In this document: positions 1 to 5,825 of the stretch, piece by piece | Numbering within the stretch: position 1 is the stretch's first letter | How the letters are laid out: each line of letters starts with the position of its first letter | Source of the DNA: Bacteroidales bacterium | GTDB taxonomy: Bacteria; Bacteroidota; Bacteroidia; Bacteroidales; UBA932 | Direction of reading: 5' to 3' | Assembly: GCA_017631875.1 (NCBI GenBank) | Contig: JAGBSL010000057.1 | Coordinates: 1 to 6,509, forward strand | Length of the DNA: 6,509 nucleotides | Program-made: the position numbers and the translations under genes | The notes under the pieces: generated by a model | What the model was told of the DNA's origin: nothing | What the model saw: the letters and a program-made list of their open reading frames with translations, nothing else | Database searches by the model: none

Positions 1-2
1 AA

Positions 3-56
3 AATGTGGAGAGATTTGACCGCTTGCAACCACTTGAAAAAATGCTAAAATGTTGA
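3..56 (+). CDS. Possible C-terminal end of an upstream gene (partial, uncertain)
   Basis: The frame starting at base 3 is open from the window edge to a TGA at 54-56 and reads NVERFDRLQPLEKMLKC. This charged, helix-like peptide resembles a real protein end more than the other two forward frames, which stop at 18 and 48. A hairpin (56-76) overlaps the stop, and a terminator-like hairpin follows at 109-131, which fits a rightward gene ending here. Only 17 residues are visible, so I recognise no family and chance openness is a real possibility. The preceding sequence would settle it. Confidence 0.25.
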   Translation, partial: NVERFDRLQPLEKMLKC

Positions 57-108
57 TGTCGCCTTCCGTGCGACGTAAATACCATCAATGTTTTGTGTTT
101 TTGTGTTG

Positions 109-131
109 GCTCCGCATTTTTGTGGGGCTTT
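109..131 (+). terminator. Terminator-like hairpin upstream of metK
   Basis: GCTCCGCA (109-116) can pair with TGTGGGGC (121-128) in an 8-bp stem that includes two G-T wobbles, with a TTTT loop. It is followed by TTTTGTTTT. This is the shape of an intrinsic terminator read rightward, and it would end a gene lying to the left of the window. The wobble pairs make it weaker than the terminators later in the window. Confidence 0.45.
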
Positions 132-151
132 TGTTTTGCCCTGAAATGAAA

Positions 152-285
152 AGATTGCCACGTCGCTGCGCTCCTCGCAATGACGTGTAAACGAACCGAC
201 CGACGGAACTCCATACGTCATGGTGACACCGACAAGACCGACGGAACTCCATGCGTCATTGCGAGGGCTCTGCCCGTGGCAATCT
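152..285. repeat. Facing pair of REP-like palindromic repeats
   Basis: The segment 152-185 and the segment 254-285 are inverted copies of one element. Their outer 13 bases (CGTCATTGCGAGG) and last 9 bases (TGGCAATCT) match exactly, while the 10-12 bases between differ. Each copy is itself a small hairpin, ATTGC pairing with GCAAT (154-158 with 177-181, and 258-262 with 279-283). Facing pairs of short palindromes in intergenic DNA are typical of REP/BIME-like elements. Elements containing CGTCATTGCGAGG are, from general memory, common in bacterial intergenic regions. Copy number in this genome cannot be judged from one window. Confidence 0.6.
198..259 (+). repeat. 24-bp imperfect direct repeat, 38-bp period
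   Basis: Positions 198-221 and 236-259 are the same 24-base sequence, beginning GACCGACGGAACTCC, with one mismatch (A215 versus G253). The second copy runs directly into the right-hand REP-like element and shares its first bases, CGTCAT. The two copies lie in the interior of the facing REP pair, so they are probably part of the same composite element. Slippage or partial duplication is the simplest origin. Confidence 0.65.
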
Positions 286-319
286 GTAAACTGGAAATAT
301 AAAACAGAAATACAACGAT

Positions 320-1639
320 ATGAATTATCTTTTTACATCAGAATCGGTGTCAGAAGGACACCCAGACAAGGTTTCGGACCAGATTTCCGACGCCATCCTT
401 GACGAATTCCTCCGCCAGGACCCTGAGTCTAAGGTTGCATGCGAGACATTCTGCAGCACAGGACTCGTTGTAGTAGGAGGAGAGGTGCGTTCTGAGGACG
501 CATATGTAGACATCCCTAAGACAGTACGCCGCGTGATCAACAAGATCGGCTACAACAAGGCAGAGTACATGTTCGACGGCAACTCATGCGGTATCCTTTC
601 TGCCCTCCATGAGCAGAGCGTGGACATCAACCGCGGTGTGGTCGGCGAGGACGCTGACGCCCAGGGTGCCGGCGACCAGGGTATGATGTTCGGTTACGCA
701 TGCTGCGACACCGAGGAGTACATGCCTCTTCCGCTCGCCCTCTCGCACCAGGCCCTCCTGATGCTCGCAAAGATCCGCAAGCAGAAGCCTGAGCTCATGC
801 CGTACCTCCGTCCAGACTCGAAGTCACAGTTCACAATCGAGTACGACGGCGAGACAAACCAGCCTGTACGCGTACACACTATCGTGATCTCTACCCAGCA
901 CGACGAGTTCACTCCTAAGTCACTGGGCAACATGACATACGCAGAAGGCTGCGAGCAGTTCGGCCAGAAGCGTGTCGACGAGGCAATGCAGGCAAAGATC
1001 CGTGAGGACGTGCAGAACATCCTCCTCCCTATGCTTATCGAGACTCTCGCTCCTGAGACAGCAGCCCTCTTCAAGGGCGACTACATCCTTCACGTGAACC
1101 CTACAGGAAAGTTCGTTATCGGAGGACCTCACGGAGATACAGGTCTGACTGGCCGCAAGATCATCGTGGACACATACGGCGGAAAGGGAGCACACGGCGG
1201 TGGAGCATTCTCAGGAAAGGACCCTTCAAAGGTAGACCGCTCTGCAGCATACGCAGCACGTTACATCGCAAAGAACATGGTAGCAGCCGGCGTAGCACGC
1301 GAGATGCTCGTTCAGGTTTCATACGCGATCGGCGTAGCAAGACCTTTGAGCATCTTCGTAAACACTTACGGCACAGCCGCTAACGGTCTGACAGATGCTG
1401 AGATCGCAGTCAAGATCAACGAGCTCTTCGACCTGCGTCCTGCAAAGATCATCGAGAAGTTCGGCCTCAAGAAACCTATCTACGAGCCAACAGCATCATA
1501 TGGACACGTAGGCCGCGATCCATACAAGGCAACCGTGATGATCAGAAAGAACGGTCAGCTCGTCCCTGAGCTCGTCCAGTTCTTCGGCTGGGAGCTCCTC
1601 GACTCAGTCGACATGATCAAGGAAGCCTTCAAGCTCTAA
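320..1639 (+). CDS. metK: S-adenosylmethionine synthetase (methionine adenosyltransferase)
   Basis: Cytosolic enzyme that makes S-adenosylmethionine from methionine and ATP, releasing phosphate and pyrophosphate; it acts as an oligomer with Mg2+ and K+. The 439 residues carry every family landmark: [14 protein letters not shown] at the start (H14 and D16 at the active site), [12 protein letters not shown] (116-127), RPDSKSQ (164-170, K168), GLTGRK (275-280, R279 and K280), and the signature GGGAFSGKD (293-301) followed by PSKVDRS (K304, D306). These match the catalytic residues of the E. coli enzyme with a constant offset of 35 in the C-terminal half. It is longer than the 384-residue E. coli protein, mainly through an insertion around residues 185-250, as usual in Bacteroidetes. 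The ATG at 320 is chosen because the family's N-terminal motif begins right after it. It is a stand-alone gene converging on smpB. Confidence 0.98.
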   Translation: MNYLFTSESVSEGHPDKVSDQISDAILDEFLRQDPESKVACETFCSTGLVVVGGEVRSEDAYVDIPKTVRRVINKIGYNKAEYMFDGNSCGILSALHEQSVDINRGVVGEDADAQGAGDQGMMFGYACCDTEEYMPLPLALSHQALLMLAKIRKQKPELMPYLRPDSKSQFTIEYDGETNQPVRVHTIVISTQHDEFTPKSLGNMTYAEGCEQFGQKRVDEAMQAKIREDVQNILLPMLIETLAPETAALFKGDYILHVNPTGKFVIGGPHGDTGLTGRKIIVDTYGGKGAHGGGAFSGKDPSKVDRSAAYAARYIAKNMVAAGVAREMLVQVSYAIGVARPLSIFVNTYGTAANGLTDAEIAVKINELFDLRPAKIIEKFGLKKPIYEPTASYGHVGRDPYKATVMIRKNGQLVPELVQFFGWELLDSVDMIKEAFKL

Positions 1640-1659
1640 AACAATCTGAGCAGCAACAA

Positions 1660-1757
1660 AACGGAAAGCCCCGTTGATTCTGACCGGCATTGGCTCCCGA
1701 AAAGGGAGGGGACCCACGAAGTGGGGAGGACCGGTGGAATCAACGGGGCTTTCCGTT
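1660..1757. terminator. Bidirectional metK/smpB terminator with a structured insert
   Basis: A near-perfect inverted repeat pairs 1660-1680 with 1737-1757 (about 21 bp). It contains AAAGCCCCG / CGGGGCTTT, so a GC stem edged by A and T runs faces both convergent genes. On the smpB side the stem leads into TTTTGTT. Instead of a short loop it encloses 56 bases that can fold further: ACCGG (1683-1687) with CCGGT (1731-1735), then CTCCC-GAAAA-GGGAG (1694-1708) and CCCAC-GAA-GTGGG (1713-1725). The result is a three-way-junction fold. The terminator role is inferred from position and shape. The size of the insert is unusual. Confidence 0.75.
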
Positions 1758-1766
1758 ATATCAAGA

Positions 1767-2216
1767 TTACATTCTTTCCATCTCACGGCGGAGATCCTTC
1801 TCCTTGATGGATGCTCGCTTGTCGTATTCCTTCTTACCGCGAGCCAGCGCGATCAGCAGCTTTGCATATCCGTTATCGGCAATGAAGAGCTTGACTGCCA
1901 CTATGGTCAGTCCCTTCTCCTTGACCGCGCGCTGTAGACGTGTCAGCTCACGCTTTGTCAGCAGAAGCTTGCGCTCACGGCGGGGGTCATGCTTTCCCCA
2001 GCTTCCCCACCAGTACTCTGCCACATGCATGTTCTTGACATACAGCTCATTGTTGTTGAAATAGCAATATGCGTCCACCAATGAAGCCTTGCCTGCTCTG
2101 ATGGACTTTATCTCTGTACCCGTAAGCACAATTCCCGCCTGGAAGGTCTCTATGAACTCATAGTCAAACGAAGCCCTCCTGTTCTTTATCTCTACGCTGC
2201 TCTTTGCTTTCGGCAT
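1767..2216 (-). CDS. smpB: SsrA-binding protein SmpB (trans-translation)
   Basis: Small RNA-binding protein that partners with tmRNA (ssrA). It binds the tRNA-like domain, delivers tmRNA to stalled ribosomes, and lets its C-terminal tail occupy the empty mRNA channel so the nascent chain is tagged for degradation. The 149 residues match the family length and order: [20 protein letters not shown] (11-30) and [20 protein letters not shown] (31-50) in the oligonucleotide-binding barrel, [12 protein letters not shown] (75-86), [19 protein letters not shown] (116-134), and the basic tail ending [13 protein letters not shown]. Nothing is missing. The start at 2216 gives [15 protein letters not shown], which fits the family. 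The gene stands alone, convergent with metK and divergent from miaA. tmRNA itself is not in the window. Confidence 0.97.
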   Translation of the reverse strand: MPKAKSSVEIKNRRASFDYEFIETFQAGIVLTGTEIKSIRAGKASLVDAYCYFNNNELYVKNMHVAEYWWGSWGKHDPRRERKLLLTKRELTRLQRAVKEKGLTIVAVKLFIADNGYAKLLIALARGKKEYDKRASIKEKDLRREMERM

Positions 2217-2264
2217 AATTTCAAATTTAATTTCGCAATACGAACATGATGCCCATTCTGTCTC

Positions 2265-2347
2265 CCGTCCATGAAAATGGGCCTTTTCGTGGATGGCAAC
2301 CTATTTTTTAATGTCCCGTCCATGAAAACAGGCATTTTCATGGACGG
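2265..2347. repeat. Tandem pair of palindromic hairpins between smpB and miaA
   Basis: Two copies of a 33-bp palindrome lie 51 bp apart. Copy B is perfect: CCGTCCATGAAAA (2316-2328) pairs with TTTTCATGGACGG (2335-2347) around CAGGCA. Copy A (2265-2277 with 2284-2296, loop TGGGCC) is the same sequence with two substitutions in the right arm, both of which keep pairing as G-T wobbles. Neither copy is followed closely by a T run and both sit between divergent genes, so they do not look like terminators. They could be a repeated extragenic element, a regulator-binding palindrome, or structure in the smpB 5' leader. Confidence 0.75.
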
Positions 2348-2365
2348 CATTCAACACTGAGGGTG

Positions 2366-2373
2366 CAAAGATA
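2366..2373 (-). promoter_or_regulatory. Candidate smpB -7 box
   Basis: Read leftward this is TATCTTTG, an exact match to the Bacteroidetes TAnnTTTG box. A start of transcription a few bases further left would give smpB a leader of roughly 145 nt containing both palindromic hairpins. No TTG-type -33 element is present at the right distance, so support is weak. A second match, TAAATTTG at 2222-2229 on the same strand, lies so close to the ATG that the transcript would be nearly leaderless, and it also lacks a -33 element. Confidence 0.3.
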
Positions 2374-2390
2374 CTGCTTTTTCGCAAAAT

Positions 2391-2420
2391 GTTGAGTCTC
2401 GTTGCAAAATACTATATTTG
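2391..2420 (+). promoter_or_regulatory. miaA promoter, Bacteroidetes type
   Basis: GTTG at 2391-2394 and TATATTTG at 2413-2420 match the -33 (TTTG) and -7 (TAnnTTTG) elements of the Bacteroidetes primary sigma factor, with an 18-nt spacer. Transcription would begin near 2425, giving a leader of about 15 nt before the ATG at 2441. This supports that start codon over the internal ATG at 2474. Confidence 0.6.
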
Positions 2421-2440
2421 CATGCTGAACCAAATACAAC

Positions 2441-3448
2441 ATGGCAAAGAAACCCTTCACCCCTATACCTCCGATGGCGGAACTCCCTCCTGCTGAGGAT
2501 ATCAACGTCAGGGAAGTCCTTGACAAATATCTCTCCGGCGAGATCGACCTGATATGTGTCCTGGGCCCGACAGCTTCAGGAAAGACCCGCTATGCAGTCC
2601 GTCTTGCGCGTCAGATCAACCTGCTGCTCGAGTCACCGCGCGCAGAAATCATCTCTGCAGACTCCAGACAGGTATACAGGGGCATGGACATAGGCACGGG
2701 AAAGGATCTCGCTGAATATGAGGAGATTCCATACCACCTCATGGATATCGTCGATGCCGGAACCAAGTACAATATCTTCGAATACCAGCGTGACTTCGAA
2801 AAGGCCTACAAGAACATTGTCGACAGAGGCGGCATACCTATCCTGTGCGGCGGCAGCGGACTGTACATCGAGGCTGCAACCTGCGGATACTCTTTGCCCG
2901 AAGTTCCGCCTGACCATCAGCTCCGTGCAGAACTGGAGAAAAAGTCGGATGAGGAGCTCATAGCACAGCTGGCCTCCCTCAAACCTCTCCACAACAACAC
3001 CGACTACGACACCCGCAAGCGCCTCATTCGTGCTCTGGAGATCGCTATCTATGAAGCAGAGCATCCGGTGAACCGCTCCAGCTACCTTCCGAAGAACACA
3101 TACTACATCGGAACCCTCGTCACACGCGAAGTCCGCAACGCAAAGATCGACGCCAGACTGGATGCCAGACTGGAAGAAGGCATGGTCGAGGAAATCCGCG
3201 GCCTGATCGACGGCACACATCCTGCGCTGTGCTCAGATGGACAGGCCGGCACTCCCATTCCGGCAGAAGACCTGATATATTACGGTTTGGAATACAAATT
3301 CGTTACGCTTTATCTCATCGGAGAACTCACTTTCGAGCAGATGCGCACTCAGCTCGCCACCGCCATCCACCAGTTCGCAAAGCGCCAGATGACATGGTTC
3401 CGCGGCATGGAGCGCAAAGGCATCACCATCCACTGGACCGCCGTGTAA
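2441..3448 (+). CDS. miaA: tRNA dimethylallyltransferase (tRNA prenyltransferase)
   Basis: Transfers a dimethylallyl group from DMAPP to N6 of adenosine 37 next to the anticodon of tRNAs reading UNN codons, giving i6A, which MiaB can then methylthiolate. The 335 residues show the P-loop GPTASGKT (42-49), EIISADSRQVYRGMDIGTGK (69-88), the YHLMDIVD segment (98-105), ILCGGSGLYIEA (134-145), RKRLIRALEI (192-201), and the C-terminal KRQMTWFRG (314-322). About 36 residues precede the P-loop core, longer than the short leader typical of the family. A Bacteroidetes-type promoter supports the start at 2441. The usual GYKE segment appears here as GLEYKF (282-287), and DIVDAGTKYNIFEY replaces the common DIVDP version, so this may be the more divergent of the two MiaA paralogues that Bacteroidetes often carry. 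The family assignment is firm; the paralogue type is inferred. Confidence 0.92.
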   Translation: MAKKPFTPIPPMAELPPAEDINVREVLDKYLSGEIDLICVLGPTASGKTRYAVRLARQINLLLESPRAEIISADSRQVYRGMDIGTGKDLAEYEEIPYHLMDIVDAGTKYNIFEYQRDFEKAYKNIVDRGGIPILCGGSGLYIEAATCGYSLPEVPPDHQLRAELEKKSDEELIAQLASLKPLHNNTDYDTRKRLIRALEIAIYEAEHPVNRSSYLPKNTYYIGTLVTREVRNAKIDARLDARLEEGMVEEIRGLIDGTHPALCSDGQAGTPIPAEDLIYYGLEYKFVTLYLIGELTFEQMRTQLATAIHQFAKRQMTWFRGMERKGITIHWTAV

Positions 3449-3478
3449 ACCTGGCGGATAACCGTTTAATAATAAGCA

Positions 3479-3528
3479 TGTTACAAAAACCGCGTGCCGC
3501 CAAAGGGGAGCACGCGGTTTTTGTAACA
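3479..3528. terminator. Strong bidirectional terminator between miaA and trmB
   Basis: TGTTACAAAAACCGCGTGC (3479-3497) pairs perfectly with its complement at 3510-3528, a 19-bp stem around a 12-nt loop. The GC core CCGCGTGC is flanked by five A on one side and five T on the other, so it reads as an intrinsic terminator in both directions. It sits 30 nt after the miaA stop and between convergent genes. Confidence 0.85.
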
Positions 3529-3590
3529 CATTGACTATCAAGCTAATATCCACCAGGCAAGACACCACCCGCTGCCGCGGGCTTCTCGCA

Positions 3591-3613
3591 GCAAAAGTCC
3601 ACCGGACTTTTGC
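3591..3613 (-). terminator. Terminator hairpin directly after trmB
   Basis: GCAAAAGTCC (3591-3600) and GGACTTTTGC (3604-3613) form a perfect 10-bp stem with a 3-nt loop, one base beyond the trmB stop codon. Read leftward the T run lies inside the second arm. A further small hairpin, CCCGC/GCGGG (3568-3581), follows. Together with the stronger stem at 3479-3528 this gives the leftward operon two consecutive stops. Confidence 0.6.
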
Positions 3614-3614
3614 C

Positions 3615-4442
3615 TTATTGCTCGAGAGGATAGAACTTTGAGGCTACAGGGAGACCTGACGGGATCACAAAATGGTGGCCCTCATCCTTCCAGAGGTCCT
3701 CGGCCCATTCTGGAGAGATGTAATCACCGGAATGGTCGGCAAGGAATGCCAGGTATGTGATAGGGAAACCCTGGGCAAGATACTGTGACTCATAGAAGGT
3801 CTGGACCTCGAAGAGTGCATCGATCGCACTGCGGCCCGAAACCGAAGAAAGCTCGCTGGCGTAAAGCTGCTCCCTGTCCTCTCCATAGATATCAGTACCA
3901 TAAGCGAGTATCTTGAGGTCGTTCTGACGAGCCATCGCGATAGAATATTCGTGCAGATAACGGCTGTCGGTCTTCAGATGCACGATGCCACCCGGCTTGA
4001 GGAAGTTGCGGTAACGATTCATGAAAAGCGGAGCTGTAAGACGCTTCTTTTCACGGCCGATCTGTGGATCAGCAAAGGTGATCCAGATTTCCGAAACCTC
4101 GCCTGGAGCGAAGAGAGACTCTATGAACTCGATACGTGTGCGGACAAAACCGACATTCTTAAGTCCATGTTCCTCAGCATATTTGGCACCTTTCCAAAGA
4201 CGCGCTCCCTTGATATCCACACCGATATAGTTGCATGATGGATTACGCTCGGCAAGGTCGATCGTATAGTCGCCCTTACCACAGCCCAACTCCAGAACTA
4301 TCGGGTTATCGTTTCCGAAGAAATCACGACCCCAGTTACCCTTCATAGGGTGGTCACAGTTCAGCACCTCGGAGGTAGCCGGCTGGAGCAGGCACTTGAA
4401 GGTCTCGTTTTCCTGGAATTTTCTCAGTTTATCTTTTCCCAT
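3615..4442 (-). CDS. trmB: tRNA (guanine-N7-)-methyltransferase TrmB
   Basis: Uses S-adenosylmethionine to methylate N7 of G46 in the variable loop of tRNAs. The 275 residues contain the Rossmann-fold SAM-binding motif VLELGCGKGDYT (49-60), the acidic strand YIGVDIKGARLWKGAK (72-87), EIWITFADPQ (118-127), KKRLTAPLFMNRYRNFLKPGG (132-152), VHLKTDSRYLHEY (154-166), and the C-terminal TFYESQYLAQGFPITYLAF (215-233). It is longer than many homologues because of about 40 residues after that last motif. The usual F-P-D-P step is FADP here, and the following KK-type segment reads QIGREKKR. Both changes lie near the tRNA-binding and catalytic face. The start at 4442 lies 6 nt after the ricT stop, so it is probably co-transcribed and perhaps translationally coupled with ricT. 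It is the last gene of the leftward operon. Confidence 0.93.
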   Translation of the reverse strand: MGKDKLRKFQENETFKCLLQPATSEVLNCDHPMKGNWGRDFFGNDNPIVLELGCGKGDYTIDLAERNPSCNYIGVDIKGARLWKGAKYAEEHGLKNVGFVRTRIEFIESLFAPGEVSEIWITFADPQIGREKKRLTAPLFMNRYRNFLKPGGIVHLKTDSRYLHEYSIAMARQNDLKILAYGTDIYGEDREQLYASELSSVSGRSAIDALFEVQTFYESQYLAQGFPITYLAFLADHSGDYISPEWAEDLWKDEGHHFVIPSGLPVASKFYPLEQ

Positions 4443-4448
4443 AATATA

Positions 4449-5780
4449 CTACTCCTTTGGGGTGTCCTTCTTCGGTTGGTCATTGTTACGGCGGCCACGG
4501 TTGTTTCGGCCTCCTCTATTGCCTCCACGTCTCTCACCGCGATCCTCACGCTTCTGAGCACCTTTCTGTCCACTCTTCTGCTCACCATCTGCAGGCTCGG
4601 AGTTCTTCGGCTCGTTAGCTGGCGCCTGTCCCTCAGCCTTAGGTCCCTGCTTCTGGGCAGGCTTCTTCTTTTTCTTCTTACGCTTGCGCGCCTCGTCGAA
4701 CCTGTTGATTGCGTCATCACCGACAGCAGTCACGAACTCAGGTGCTGCAGGCACGTCGTCAACCTTGAGCGACTCTGGCTTCTCACCGCGACGGTTCATC
4801 TTGATGATTTCCCAAACATCCTCAGCATAAAGAGGATAGAGGTTTGCGAGCGATGACTTGTCATAAGAGAAGTACATGATTTCACGCAGGATATCAGTCT
4901 TCATCAAGTATGCAAGTCCATCCTCGAATTCAAGCGGCTCATAAATTTTAGGAATACGAGTCTGTGCATCCATGTAGACTGCAGTCTCATAGTTCAGGCA
5001 GCACTTAAGCTTGCCGCACTGACCTGCCAGCTTCTGCGGATTAAGAGACAGATCCTGAACACGCGCAGCGGATGTGGTAATCGACTGGAATCCAGATATA
5101 TAGTTAGAACAGCAAAGCTCGCGGCCACATACTCCGAGACCACCGATAAGGCCAGCCTCCTGGCGCGCACCGATCTGCTTCATCTCGATTCTGATGCGGA
5201 ACTCCTCAGCGAACACCTTGATCAGCTGACGGAAGTCCACGCGGCCGTCCGCGATATAATAGAAAATCGCCTTCGAACCGTCACCCTGGAACTCCACATC
5301 ACCGATCTTCATCTCCAGACCAAGTTCCGCTGCAATCTGACGCGAACGGATCATGGTCTCATGTTCACGGGCAATCGCCTCCTGCCAGCGCTCGATATCG
5401 AAAAGCTTGGCCTTACGATATATCTTCTTGAACTCATAAGTCTCAGGATTGATCCTCTTGCACTTCATCTGACGTGCAACGATTGCTCCCTCGAGAGTCA
5501 CGATTCCAAGGTCATGACCTGTAGCAGCCTCTACAATCACCAGGTCACCTGTCTTTACGCTCTGACCTGACGCATTTACATATATTCCCTTGCGGGTATT
5601 CTTGAACCTGACTTCAAAATAGTCCTTATACTGCTCCTGGCTCACACCCTGCAGCCAATCGTACACCTCAAGCTTGCAGCATCCCTGACGGTAGTTGCAG
5701 TCCAGCTCTCCGTTCTCGGTCCTCTCCACTGAGCAACCCCTCGAGCAGTCATATCTTTTCGGTTCCTTGATGTTATCCAT
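4449..5780 (-). CDS. ricT: PSP1-domain protein, RicT (YaaT) family
   Basis: Homologue of Bacillus subtilis RicT, a subunit of the Fe-S-containing RicA-RicF-RicT complex that helps RNase Y process mRNAs. In Bacteroidetes the partners are unclear. In 443 residues the PSP1-type core covers roughly 60-300. Its signature is GLGVCGRELCCSNY (214-227) and LNPQKLAGQCGKLKCCLNYE (246-265), giving C218, C223, C224, C255, C260 and C261, the spacing expected for Fe-S ligands. Extra cysteines sit at the N terminus (C12, C16, C28, C34, C35). From about 361 the protein becomes low-complexity: six lysines in a row (368-373), then a Pro/Glu/Gln/Lys stretch, then RGG-like repeats (414-431). The tail is probably disordered and nucleic-acid binding. 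B. subtilis YaaT is about 275 residues, so both ends are extended. It follows holB by 45 nt, the same pairing as holB-yaaT in Bacillus. Confidence 0.9.
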   Translation of the reverse strand: MDNIKEPKRYDCSRGCSVERTENGELDCNYRQGCCKLEVYDWLQGVSQEQYKDYFEVRFKNTRKGIYVNASGQSVKTGDLVIVEAATGHDLGIVTLEGAIVARQMKCKRINPETYEFKKIYRKAKLFDIERWQEAIAREHETMIRSRQIAAELGLEMKIGDVEFQGDGSKAIFYYIADGRVDFRQLIKVFAEEFRIRIEMKQIGARQEAGLIGGLGVCGRELCCSNYISGFQSITTSAARVQDLSLNPQKLAGQCGKLKCCLNYETAVYMDAQTRIPKIYEPLEFEDGLAYLMKTDILREIMYFSYDKSSLANLYPLYAEDVWEIIKMNRRGEKPESLKVDDVPAAPEFVTAVGDDAINRFDEARKRKKKKKKPAQKQGPKAEGQAPANEPKNSEPADGEQKSGQKGAQKREDRGERRGGNRGGRNNRGRRNNDQPKKDTPKE

Positions 5781-5800
5781 TCTATATATTTTAAGCTATC

Positions 5801-5824
5801 GGAATTTATGTTGCCATAAATTCC
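5801..5824 (-). promoter_or_regulatory. Hairpin with GNRA tetraloop in the holB-ricT gap
   Basis: Read leftward, GGAATTTATG and CATAAATTCC pair perfectly (10 bp) around GCAA, a GNRA tetraloop. The hairpin begins one base after the holB stop and ends 20 nt before the ricT ATG. The GNRA cap exists only on the transcribed strand (the other strand gives TTGC), which suggests a role in RNA. It has no following T run, so it is unlikely to terminate the operon. A processing, stability or translational element is possible. A DNA-binding palindrome is the alternative. Confidence 0.5.
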
Positions 5825-5825
5825 T

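Larger units (their letters stand above)
57..319. other. metK leader / intergenic region
   Basis: These 263 bases before metK contain no convincing gene. They hold a 7-bp hairpin (56-76, loop CTTCCGT), the terminator-like hairpin, a facing pair of REP-like repeats and a short direct repeat. The final ~30 bases before the ATG are A-rich without a Shine-Dalgarno sequence, as is usual in Bacteroidetes. I looked for a TAnnTTTG promoter box and for a recognisable SAM-riboswitch fold and found neither, so the metK promoter remains unplaced. Confidence 0.6.

Noticed and set aside
152..285. CRISPR array
   Set aside because: Only two copies of each repeat, one pair inverted, with no regular spacers and no cas genes nearby.
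57..319. SAM riboswitch ahead of metK
   Set aside because: I could not find a recognisable SAM-I or SAM-II core or pseudoknot. The structure there is explained by REP-like repeats. A covariance-model scan would be decisive.
220..402. 60-residue frame across the metK start
   Set aside because: Starts within the repeat region and overlaps metK out of frame; no family resemblance.
694..1195. Minus-strand frames inside metK
   Set aside because: Antisense shadows of a highly conserved, codon-biased gene.
1674..2064. Plus-strand frames running from the metK terminator through smpB
   Set aside because: They begin inside the inverted repeat and continue antisense to smpB; the composition does not resemble a real protein.
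2633..3220. 195-residue open frame on the minus strand
   Set aside because: Lies wholly inside miaA on the opposite strand, matches no family I recognise, and has no start context. It is a shadow of the coding bias.
3229..3568. Overlapping frames spanning the miaA end and its terminator
   Set aside because: They read through the bidirectional terminator hairpin and overlap miaA out of frame; no supporting motif.
4424..4720. Arg-rich 98-residue minus-strand frame overlapping the ricT end
   Set aside because: An out-of-frame reading of the low-complexity basic tail of RicT, with no independent start signal.
4350..4856. 168-residue plus-strand frame rich in Leu/Ser/Thr
   Set aside because: Antisense to the trmB start and the repetitive ricT tail. 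The Leu-rich, membrane-like look comes from the complement of Lys/Arg codons.
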